Positions 55,540 to 63,336 of a DNA stretch of 64,000 nucleotides are shown here, piece by piece. The stretch is from CAISIP01 sp038326025 (GTDB lineage: Bacteria > Pseudomonadota > Gammaproteobacteria > Burkholderiales > Burkholderiaceae_C). Under the pieces are notes generated by a model that saw only the letters and a program-made list of their open reading frames with translations, made no database searches and had not been told where the DNA came from. The DNA is taken from assembly GCA_038326025.1 (NCBI GenBank), contig JBBQJP010000010.1, forward strand, positions 40,412 through 104,411. Reading direction: 5' to 3'. The translations under genes and the position numbers were made by a program. Position 1 is the first letter of the stretch. The number at the start of each line of letters is the position of its first letter.

Positions 55540-56508
55540 ATGACTGGCATGCGTGAACGGAATGCGAAACCCATCCCGCCGGCGACGCAAAGGCCGGCGC
55601 CCCGGCGTGCGGAACTGCCGCGGCTCGACCTGCTGCGCAGTTTCGAGGCTGCCGCCCGTACCTTGAGCTTTACCCGTGCAGCAGACGAACTGGCGCTGAC
55701 CCAGTCGGCGGTGAGCCGGCAGATTGCGCAGATGGAGCAGGGCCTGGGCATGCCCTTGTTCGAACGCCGGCACCGCGCGCTGGAATTGACCGAAGCGGGT
55801 CAGCTGATGCAGCGTGCGGCGATCGACTGCCTGGAGCGGCTGCGTGATGCCACGGCCAGCGTGCGTGCGCTGGCCCCCACGCGCATGGTGTCGGTCACCA
55901 CCACGCCCGGCTTCGCGTCACTGTGGCTGATCCCGCGCCTGGCCCGTTTCAGCGACACCCATCCACAGGTTGACGTGCGCCTGTCGGCAACTTTTGATTT
56001 GCTTGACCTCGAACGCGCCCAGATCGATGTGGCGGTGCGCTTCAGCGACATCCGCAATGCCTCGGGGCCGCCACTGTTCGAGGAGACGGTGTTTCCGGTC
56101 TGTGCGCCACGCCTGCTGCAGGATGCGCGCCGACCACTGAAGTCCCCCGAGGATCTGGTGCAGCACACACTGCTCGCAATGGAAGTACCGCAGGCCAACC
56201 TGCCCACCGCCGATTGGACCCCCTGGTGGCGTGTCATGGGCCTGGGCGAGTTGCGCGGTCAGAACATCTTGCGCTTCACGCATTACGGCGATGTCGTTGC
56301 CGCCGCGGTTGCCGGTCAGGGTGTGGCGATCGGCCGACTGCCGCTGATCGACGACTTCCTGCGTGACGGCCGCCTGGTGGCGCCGTTCACCAGCCGAAGC
56401 ACCTCAAGCCGGGCCTACTTTGTGCATCTGTCTGCGCGGGCCACGACCAATGCGCATGCGCAGGACTTTGTGCGCTGGTTACATGCCGAGGCACTACAGC
56501 GCGAGTGA
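55540..56508 (+). CDS. LysR-family regulator, GcvA-like
   Basis: A 322-aa regulator. HTH: RLDLLRSFEAAARTLSFTRA, LTQSAVSRQIAQMEQGLG. The C-terminal half is the effector domain (VSVTTTPGFASLWLIPRLARF). It is divergent from the DUF2917-GNAT pair over a 74-bp A/T-richer intergenic region that must contain both promoters, so control of that pair is likely. ATG 55540 or 55549 are possible starts. Confidence 0.92.
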   Translation: MTGMRERNAKPIPPATQRPAPRRAELPRLDLLRSFEAAARTLSFTRAADELALTQSAVSRQIAQMEQGLGMPLFERRHRALELTEAGQLMQRAAIDCLERLRDATASVRALAPTRMVSVTTTPGFASLWLIPRLARFSDTHPQVDVRLSATFDLLDLERAQIDVAVRFSDIRNASGPPLFEETVFPVCAPRLLQDARRPLKSPEDLVQHTLLAMEVPQANLPTADWTPWWRVMGLGELRGQNILRFTHYGDVVAAAVAGQGVAIGRLPLIDDFLRDGRLVAPFTSRSTSSRAYFVHLSARATTNAHAQDFVRWLHAEALQRE

Positions 56509-56526
56509 CCCGGGTGCGGCGCCGAT

Positions 56527-57000
<474 letters not shown>

Positions 57001-57112
57001 GATAAGTATGTAGAGGATGAAGTGGCCTGCATATACCGCTGCGTGGGGACCTTGCCCGACAACAACTTATTGTCCAAGTTCCGGATGGTGTGCGAGCTTG
57101 TGCGACTGCGCA

Positions 57113-57949
57113 TCAGTTTGCAGGTGTTGGTTCGGATTGGGGCTTTTTCAAGATTCTTGTGCGACACGCCTCGCGAAAGCGAAGACGATCCGGATCCAGT
57201 ATGTCCATCATGTCAATCAACTTGTGCTGAATGGCGAGCAATCGGTCGTGCGATGAGCCCTGATCATTCGCACTGGCCAATACCGCGCTGGTGAGGCGGG
57301 TCATCAATTGCTCTTGCGAGGCGCCGAACGACTTGAGAAAGCTGGCGTACCCTTTGCAGGTCGACCGCTCACTGTCGCTTTCAATCATCAGTTCGCCGAT
57401 TCCGCGCTGTTCCCCCGCCCAAATCATGAACGGGTCGTCAAAGCGATCTGTTTGCCATAGGGTGTAAATTTCGTCACGTATTTCCGACAACCGGCGCGTT
57501 TTATCGCTTTCCGCGAAATCGATGAATTGCACTTCCTGACGGATGATTTCGGTCCACCCGAAGAATTGGGCGATGAGGAACGCAGTGTTGTACTCGGCAT
57601 ATTGCTTCTGCGCTGGCGAGCCGCGCACGAGATAGCGGTCGAAGAAGCGGTTGACAATAATGTTGTAAAGCCGGCTTTGCAAGTCGTACACCGCGTGCAG
57701 CAGCGGGCCCTGATAGCGGCGCATGGTCTGTTCAAGTTCGAACTGCCTGTTGTCATCGCGAGCGTCCTTCTGCAACCGTGCCTTGAGCGACTCCACGACG
57801 CTATCACCCTCCACCTTCAAGCGACTTCGAAGATCCTCCATCTCGCGTGCGAGCAGTTGCGAGAGCAGTGACTTACCGAAAAACGCGACCACACCCAGAA
57901 CGATGACGCTGCCACCGAACGCCGCAATCAATACCTGTATGAGATCCAT
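57113..57949 (-). CDS. Unidentified membrane-anchored protein
   Basis: I do not recognise this 278-aa protein. Residues 5-28 form a single N-terminal membrane helix (VLIAAFGGSVIVLGVVAFF). About 32-80 is a charged, helix-rich segment (LLAREMEDLRSRLKVEGDSVVESLKARLQ) likely to be a coiled coil. The rest is soluble, with no catalytic motif I can name. ATG 57949 has an AAGGAG site 7 bases upstream, so it is a real gene. Base composition is lower in G+C than the neighbours. It lies next to the IS element and may be accessory DNA. Confidence 0.75.
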   Translation of the reverse strand: MDLIQVLIAAFGGSVIVLGVVAFFGKSLLSQLLAREMEDLRSRLKVEGDSVVESLKARLQKDARDDNRQFELEQTMRRYQGPLLHAVYDLQSRLYNIIVNRFFDRYLVRGSPAQKQYAEYNTAFLIAQFFGWTEIIRQEVQFIDFAESDKTRRLSEIRDEIYTLWQTDRFDDPFMIWAGEQRGIGELMIESDSERSTCKGYASFLKSFGASQEQLMTRLTSAVLASANDQGSSHDRLLAIQHKLIDMMDILDPDRLRFREACRTRILKKPQSEPTPAN

Positions 57950-58045
57950 GGGAACTCCTTCAAAGGCGGGACTTTCTGACCTGCCCCCTGCCGGCGTACC
58001 AACGCAATTGAGGAAGTCCGGGTTTGTGACCCTGACCCGGTTTCC

Positions 58046-58930
58046 TTACCGCTCAGAAGTTGGATTTTCCGGCTCCTGGTTCATCGACAAACCGGGCCGA
58101 GGCCCGGTTTGTCGAGCGAATTCTGATGGTGTGCGCCAGTCTAGCGCACTGTGTGGTCTGACCTCGTTATAGTGCCTGCGGCAGGCCTCGATTTTGTCCT
58201 GTGCGTCTGTCAGGCTCATGAACCAATGTTCGTTCAAGCACTCCTGGCGCAGCCTGCCGTTGAAGCTCTCGACCATGGCGTTGTCGGTTGGCTTGCCAGG
58301 CCTGCTGAAGTCCAGTTCGATGCCGCGTTCGTATGCCTATTTGTCCATGATCTTGCTGATGAATTCGCTCCCGTTGTCAGTCTTGATCGTCTGCGGCTTG
58401 CCGCGCCCGCTGGCGATGCCGCTGAGGACTCGAACAACATCTTCACCTTTGAGGCCTTGGCCGGCATGGATCGCCAGGCTTTCGCGCGAGTAGCAATCGA
58501 CGACCGTGAGCATGCGCAACTTGCGCCCGTCGAACAGCTTGTCGGCCACGAAGTCCATGCTCCAGATCTGATTGATCCGTTGCGCCACCATCTTCGGTTG
58601 GCGTAGCTGCGCGGCCTTTTTGCGTTTAGGCCGTTTGTGGCGCAGCGACAGACCCTGTTCCCGGTACAGACGGTAGACCCGTTTATGGTTGTCCTTGAAG
58701 CCCTCGCGCCCGAGCATCACGTGCACTCGTCGGTAGCCATAGTGCACGCGCGTCTGCGTGATCACTTTCATCCGCATCTTCAGCGCCGTACTGTCACGGG
58801 CAACCGACTTGTACAGGTACGCCACCCGGCTCAGCTGGATGGCGGCACACGCCTTGCGCATGCTGGCCCCGTAACGATGCATCAGATCTGCTGCGAGTTC
58901 ACGCTTGCGCGAGGGCGTCAGAGCTTTTTT
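58046..58930 (-). pseudogene. IS3-family transposase OrfB, interrupted by an in-frame TAG
   Basis: The DDE integrase-like part of the transposase is expected as an OrfAB fusion after a -1 frameshift at the A6G run. It shows the HTH_21-like segment YGYRRVHVMLGREGF, the first Asp in WSMDFVADKL and the second in TIKTDNGSEF. TAG follows at 58337-58339, where relatives have Trp (IMDK-stop-AYERG). The frame continues with DNAMVESFNGRLRQECL, containing the catalytic Glu, to TAA at 58046. The stop separates the catalytic residues, so activity would need readthrough. Confidence 0.88.
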
Positions 58931-59184
58931 GCCAGCACGTCCTGCAGCATCGCCTTATCCAGGCTCAGGTCCGGAACCAATCGCCTGAGCTTGTTGTTCT
59001 CCTCCTCAAGCTGGCGCAGTCGGCGCAATTCCGATGGCCCCAGGCCGCCGTACTTCTGACGCCACTTATAGAAGGTAGCGTCGCTGATGCCCATCTTGCG
59101 ACATACCTCATCAACCTTGGTCCCCAGCTCCGCCTGCTTGAGGGCATAGGCAATCTGCTCCTCCGTAAACCTGCTCCTCTTCAT
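58918..59184 (-). CDS. IS3-family transposase OrfA
   Basis: An 88-aa DNA-binding protein with helix-turn-helix (EEQIAYALKQAELGTKVDEVCRKMGISDATFYKWR) and a leucine-zipper-like tail (LRQLEEENNKLRRLV), which is standard for IS3 OrfA. ATG 59184 begins KRSRFTEEQ; the frame is open to 59217. It ends LAKKL at the slippery A6G run, where ribosomes can shift to OrfB. Confidence 0.92.
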   Translation of the reverse strand: MKRSRFTEEQIAYALKQAELGTKVDEVCRKMGISDATFYKWRQKYGGLGPSELRRLRQLEEENNKLRRLVPDLSLDKAMLQDVLAKKL

Positions 59185-59264
59185 GACATAACCCCTTTCC
59201 CGTAGGATGAAAATCATGCCGGAATTTCTAATTCTCCGTGGTCAGGATTCCTGGGTCAGGGTCA

Positions 59265-59518
59265 GCATGGTCGCGGGCGCGTCGTGCAGATTCGATCGGC
59301 ACATGCATCTGCGCGCCATCGAAGACGCCGGCGCTAAGTTGTCCGAGCAGCGCTGCAGCAGCCTCGGCCTCCGCACGCTGCGGGGGCGTGCACAGCACAA
59401 GCGCACGGCGCACACTGAGCGCATCGACCTCCTGCGGCAGGCGTTGCAGACTGCCGCGGGCGAAGACCACGCGCGACGGCTGGGCCGTGAAGATGAAGTC
59501 ATGCCGGCCGGTTGTCAT
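59265..59518 (-). pseudogene. Maleylacetate reductase, N-terminal fragment cut by the IS
   Basis: About 85 codons starting at ATG 59518 with an AGAAGGGG site. The text HDFIFTAQPSRVVFARGSLQRLPQEV, RALVLCTPPQRAEAE and AGVFDGAQMHVPIES matches the N-terminus of maleylacetate reductases (iron alcohol dehydrogenase superfamily). These reduce maleylacetate to 3-oxoadipate in chloroaromatic, resorcinol and hydroxyquinol breakdown. The frame runs into the IS and stops. The missing ~270 residues are not on the other side of the element. Confidence 0.8.
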
Positions 59519-59568
59519 GCTGAAACCCCTTCTGCTTTCGGTTCGGTCACCGGCTGCGCGGCCACCAT

Positions 59569-59859
59569 CTAGTCCACTTGGTAGCGCACGGTCCGCAGAT
59601 TGCCCAGCTCCTGCTTGACGCGAACATGCTCGGGATGGACGGCATAGCCGTCCAGAGCCAGTTGCGACTCGAACACGGAATAGAGCACCACGTCACAGGC
59701 GCAGTCGACGTGGCTCGAATCCGCACCGATCTAAAGGTGCAACAGGCCCGGAATCTTTCCGATTAGGCCTTCGAAGCGGTCTTTCAGGAACGGCAGACCC
59801 TCGTGCTTCTTCTCGGGGGTGACACCGCGGATGTTCCACGTGACGATATGTTTGATCAT
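59569..59859 (-). pseudogene. Dabb (stress-responsive A/B barrel) protein, interrupted by an in-frame TAG
   Basis: A 96-codon frame typical of the Dabb family: IKHIVTWNIRGVTPEKK, GKIPGLLHL, then TAG at 59731-59733 where relatives have an acidic residue. It continues IGADSSHVDCACDVVLYSVFES and HPEHVRVKQELGNLR to its proper stop at 59569. Only one substitution breaks it. Dabb proteins act as small enzymes or carriers in aromatic catabolic clusters. It lies between YciI and the maleylacetate reductase fragment, in the same direction. Confidence 0.82.
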
Positions 59860-59870
59860 GTTCGATGCTC

Positions 59871-60173
59871 TCAGCCGGCCGCAAACCCGGCCTTCTGTGG
59901 CCACAGGTTCTGGAAAGCGTGCACGTTCACGCTCGCGTACAGGCCGGCACGGGTGAAGGGCTCGGCAGCCTGCCACTCGACGGCGGCTTCCCGGCTGTCG
60001 AAGTCGATGGCGAGCAGGCTGCCGATCATGGTGGCGCCGTCGTCGGCCAGCAGCGGGCCGGCGAAGGCGATGCGTTCGGCCATTGCACCCAGGTAGGCCT
60101 TGTGCTCCGGGCGCATTCGCTGGCGCAGGGCTTGCCCATCGGGTCTATCGAGAAGGTGGAAGACGAAGATCAT
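59871..60173 (-). CDS. YciI-like protein
   Basis: A 100-aa dimeric alpha/beta barrel protein of the YciI family. Characteristic features are FVFHLLDRPDGQALRQRMRPEHKAYL (with the conserved His), FAGPLLADDGATMIGSLLAIDF and EPFTRAGLYASVNVHAFQ. Homologues include muconolactone-isomerase-like and dehydrochlorinase-like enzymes in aromatic breakdown. It is the first gene after the TRAP transporter in this operon, 11 bp from the Dabb gene. Confidence 0.9.
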   Translation of the reverse strand: MIFVFHLLDRPDGQALRQRMRPEHKAYLGAMAERIAFAGPLLADDGATMIGSLLAIDFDSREAAVEWQAAEPFTRAGLYASVNVHAFQNLWPQKAGFAAG

Positions 60174-60198
60174 GGTGTGAATCGGGGTCGGAGCCGGG

Positions 60199-61518
60199 TC
60201 AGAGTCGGGCCAGCCAGATTGACATGCCTGGGAAGATGGCCAGAATGATCATTGTCAACACCATCACGAGCACGAAGGGGAAGGTGCCTGCAAAGATGTC
60301 GCGGATGGTGATCGCCGGGTTGTTGAGCGCGCTCTTGACCGTGTAGACCGACACCCCGAACGGCGGGGTCAGCAGCCCGATCTCCACCGCCAGCACCGTG
60401 AGCACGCCGAACCAGATCAGGTCCATGCCGAACTCACCGGCGATGGGCAACACGATCGGCAGCATGATCAGCATGATCGAGACCGAGTCGATGATGCAGC
60501 CGAGCAAGATGACGATGGCGATGTAGGCCACCAGGAAGCCCCAGGAGCCCAGGCCCATTTGGGTGATGCTCTCGGTGATGGCTGCGGGCATGCCCGTCAT
60601 GGCCAGCATGCGGCTGTACAGCGAAGCCGCGATGATGAGGAACAGCACGGCCACCGAAACGTAGCCGGTCTCGGTCAGCACGCTCCACAGCTTGCGCCAG
60701 GTGAGTCGGTGGCGAATGATGGCAATCACGAAGGCACCGGCCGCGCCCACGGCACCGGCCTCGGTCGGCGTGAAAAAGCCGCTGTACAGGCCGCCCAGCA
60801 CCAGCGTCACCAGCAGCAGGATAGGAACGAACTTGACTGCCGCGGTGGCAATGGTTTCGGTCTCGACGTCGTCGTCGGCCTGCTGGACACCGCCCTGGAA
60901 AATCTTGCTCGGCCAGAAGTAAGCGAAGCCCAGGATCAGCGCCGCGAACAGGCTCGTCAGCAGCAGGCCGGGAATGATGCCGGCCAGGAACATACGGCCG
61001 ACCGACTCCTCGGCGATCACGCCGTAGATGATCATCAGCAACGAGGGCGGGATGAGCATGCCCAGCACCGACGAACCGGCCACCACGCCGACCGAGAAGC
61101 GCGCCGTGTAGCCGTGCCGCATCATCTCCGGCACGGCCACCTTGGTGAACACCGAGGCCGATGCGATGGAGATCCCGGTGATCGCTGCAAACACCGCGTT
61201 TGCGCCGACCGTGGCCAGGCCCAGGCCGCCTCGAAGCTTGCGCAGCAACCACTGGAAAACGTCGAAGGTGTCGCGCCCGACCCCGCTGACGCTGACGAAC
61301 ATGCCCATCAGCACGAACAACGGAACGACGCCGAAGAGGTAGTCGCGGATCGCGTCGTTGGCCGCGGCGCCGACGAAGCGCGCCGCGATCTCGGGCGAGC
61401 GGATCACCGACACGGCGGCAAACGAGGTGACGATGAGCGCCACGCCGATGTGCATGCCCAGCACGATGAAGACCAGCATCAGGCCGATGGCCATGACGCC
61501 CAGCGTGAGGTCGCTCAT
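60199..61518 (-). CDS. TRAP transporter large permease, DctM-like
   Basis: A 439-aa integral membrane subunit with about 12 helices. It carries GANAVFAAITGISIASASVFTKVAVPEM, GSSVLGMLIPPSLLMIIYG and GFFTPTEAGAVGAAGA as in DctM. TRAP systems use ion gradients to import acids delivered by DctP. ATG 61518 overlaps the DctQ stop (ATGA). The frame is open beyond to 61686. It probably imports the aromatic or carboxylate substrate of the broken catabolic operon. Confidence 0.94.
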   Translation of the reverse strand: MSDLTLGVMAIGLMLVFIVLGMHIGVALIVTSFAAVSVIRSPEIAARFVGAAANDAIRDYLFGVVPLFVLMGMFVSVSGVGRDTFDVFQWLLRKLRGGLGLATVGANAVFAAITGISIASASVFTKVAVPEMMRHGYTARFSVGVVAGSSVLGMLIPPSLLMIIYGVIAEESVGRMFLAGIIPGLLLTSLFAALILGFAYFWPSKIFQGGVQQADDDVETETIATAAVKFVPILLLVTLVLGGLYSGFFTPTEAGAVGAAGAFVIAIIRHRLTWRKLWSVLTETGYVSVAVLFLIIAASLYSRMLAMTGMPAAITESITQMGLGSWGFLVAYIAIVILLGCIIDSVSIMLIMLPIVLPIAGEFGMDLIWFGVLTVLAVEIGLLTPPFGVSVYTVKSALNNPAITIRDIFAGTFPFVLVMVLTMIILAIFPGMSIWLARL

Positions 61519-62084
61519 GGCGCACCGCCTTCGGTGTGAGCCTTGCCGCTGGCGCGAAGGTCGTGCCACGCCAGCAGCGCATACTGAACGGCCGCCAACG
61601 CCGCACCCAGAACCACGACGAAGCGCATCGGCCAGGTCGGGAAGGTGAACACGCCTTCGATCCCGAGGAACTCGTTGTTCACCCACGAGCGCACGGCAAT
61701 CGGCCAGGTGGCAAAGGCGATGATGCCGGTGGCAAAGATGCCGAACAGCGAGAACAGCGACCGCAGGCGCATGCCGGCGCGAGGCCGTTTGGTCATGAAC
61801 GGGTCCAGAAAGAGGTCAGCGCGGCTCATGCGGCCGTGGCGCAATGTGCTCGGCAGCTGCAGAAAGACGATGATGATGATCGACACGGCCACCATCTCGG
61901 CCACGCCGTCGATGGGCTGGTTGAGTGCATTGCGCATGAACACGTCGGCACACATCAGCAGCATCACCGCCGCGATCACCAGCGAGCCCAGCCCGTTCAA
62001 GCCATCCACCAGATATCCGAATGGGCTGCTCGGCACCGTCGGCGCCGGCCGCTCATCGAGATCTGTATTCGCTTCGTAGCTCAT
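61515..62084 (-). CDS. TRAP transporter small permease, DctQ-like
   Basis: A 189-aa four-helix subunit that bridges DctP and DctM. It shows LGSLVIAAVMLLMCADVFMRNALNQPI, a variant of the DctQ signature, and SRADLFLDPFMTKRPRAGMRL between helices 2 and 3. It is coupled to the DctM gene by ATGA, and 157 bp separate it from the receptor gene. Confidence 0.93.
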   Translation of the reverse strand: MSYEANTDLDERPAPTVPSSPFGYLVDGLNGLGSLVIAAVMLLMCADVFMRNALNQPIDGVAEMVAVSIIIIVFLQLPSTLRHGRMSRADLFLDPFMTKRPRAGMRLRSLFSLFGIFATGIIAFATWPIAVRSWVNNEFLGIEGVFTFPTWPMRFVVVLGAALAAVQYALLAWHDLRASGKAHTEGGAP

Positions 62085-62194
62085 TCGCAGAACTCCTCTT
62101 ATTGATCAACACAGGCGGTGTGCCAAATGCTCGCCGCCAAGAGCCACCGAGGAACCGGCTGCGCCGGTCCGCTGGTGATGTCTACCCTCCAGGG

Positions 62195-62213
62195 CGTGCG
62201 GCGCAGCCGCACG
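62195..62213. promoter_or_regulatory. Hairpin between the TRAP receptor and permease genes
   Basis: CGTGCGGC-GCA-GCCGCACG is a perfect 8-bp stem in the 157-bp gap after the receptor gene. Structures here are known in other transporter operons to keep receptor mRNA more abundant than permease mRNA. That role is inferred. Confidence 0.45.
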
Positions 62214-62241
62214 GGGGCTTCGATTTCAGTTCCCCCTTGGG

Positions 62242-63336
62242 TTACAGACCCTTGTCCCAGTCGCGAAGCGGCTTGGCACCGCGTTTGCGCAGTTCCTGCA
62301 TGTAGGTCTGGACGATCTGGGCGGCCGGGCCGCGCGAGGCGTTAATCTTGACCCAGTCGGCGGCGATGTTGGGCATGGTGGTGGCCCACTTCTCGCGCTC
62401 GCCAGGGGCCAAGGGTGCCACCTTGACCGGCACGCTCTGGCTGGCACCCTGCGTCTCGATCGACTTCAGCGCAGCCTCGTAGCGCTGCATCAATGTGCTG
62501 CCCAGCGCCTTTGAATACTCCAGGCCCACGTCCTTGACGATCTTCTGCACCTCGGGTGGCAGCGCGCCGAAGCTGTCCTTGTTCATCGCCATGCCGCCGT
62601 TGTAGAGCGCACCGATGTCGACCGTGGTCACGTAAGGCGCCACCTCGTAGATCTTGTTCGGCAGGATGCCGGTGGAGATGGAGATGGTGCCCTCGCTGAC
62701 GCCGGTCTGGATGTCGGTGTAGTAGCTGGTGAGCGAGCCGTCCACCGCCACCGCGCCCGAGCCGCGCAGCCAGGTGCCCACCGCACCGGGAGCCGAAATC
62801 TTCTTGCCGTTGAGGTCGGCATAGGTGCTGATCGGCGTCTTCGTGAACAGGTGGTAGGTATCCACTCCCGAGGCGCCCAGGAATACCAGGTTGTTGCGGT
62901 TCCACTCGGCTTTCAGTGCGGGCACCTTCTCGTTCATCTCGTTGACCACTTCGAGAACGGTGCGCACGTCGTCGGTGACGAAGGGCGTGACAGTGGCAAA
63001 TTGCGCCAACGGCATCTTGGCCGACTCGAGGTTGGCGAACACCCAGCCGATGTCGGCAATGCCGGAGCCGACGCTGGTCAGCGTCGCGTTCATCTTGTAG
63101 AGCTGGCCGCCATAGGCCTCTCTCCACTCGATCTTGTAGCCCTTGTTCAGGGCTGTCACGCGCTTGTTGACCTCGGGCACGAACAGCGTGCTCATCAGGC
63201 CCACCCAGGGCAGCGTGGTGGGGTGGCTCGATGCGATGGTCAGCTTGAAGGTCTGCTCGGCCTGGGCGGCGCTATGGCCAGCGGCCATCAGGGCGCCGGC
63301 GAGGGCGGTGGCTACGAACGTACGCTTCTTGATCAT
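62242..63336 (-). CDS. TRAP transporter substrate-binding protein, DctP-like
   Basis: A 364-aa periplasmic receptor with signal peptide (IKKRTFVATALAGALMAAGHSAAQA). The body has the DctP pattern IASSHPTTLPWV, GIADIGWVFANLESAKMPLAQF and the segment ADLNGKKISAPGAVGTWLRGSGA, which holds the conserved Arg that binds the ligand carboxylate. ATG 63336 has an AGGAGA site 8 bases upstream. It is the first gene of the operon dctPQM-yciI-dabb-maleylacetate reductase. Confidence 0.93.
   Translation of the reverse strand: MIKKRTFVATALAGALMAAGHSAAQAEQTFKLTIASSHPTTLPWVGLMSTLFVPEVNKRVTALNKGYKIEWREAYGGQLYKMNATLTSVGSGIADIGWVFANLESAKMPLAQFATVTPFVTDDVRTVLEVVNEMNEKVPALKAEWNRNNLVFLGASGVDTYHLFTKTPISTYADLNGKKISAPGAVGTWLRGSGAVAVDGSLTSYYTDIQTGVSEGTISISTGILPNKIYEVAPYVTTVDIGALYNGGMAMNKDSFGALPPEVQKIVKDVGLEYSKALGSTLMQRYEAALKSIETQGASQSVPVKVAPLAPGEREKWATTMPNIAADWVKINASRGPAAQIVQTYMQELRKRGAKPLRDWDKGL

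Larger units (their letters stand above)
58027..59264 (-). mobile_element. IS3-family insertion sequence, IS407-like group
   Basis: About 1238 bp, the normal size for the group. The ends match as inverted repeats: TGACCCTGACCC at 58027-58038 and its complement at 59253-59264, with partial matching continuing some 40 bases inward (both reach TTCCGGC). It carries OrfA and OrfB joined by an A6G slippery run at 58924-58930, as in programmed -1 frameshifting. I find no direct repeat at the two borders (TTTG against GCAT), so flanking DNA has been rearranged. OrfB carries an amber codon, so this copy is probably unable to move by itself. Confidence 0.88.
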
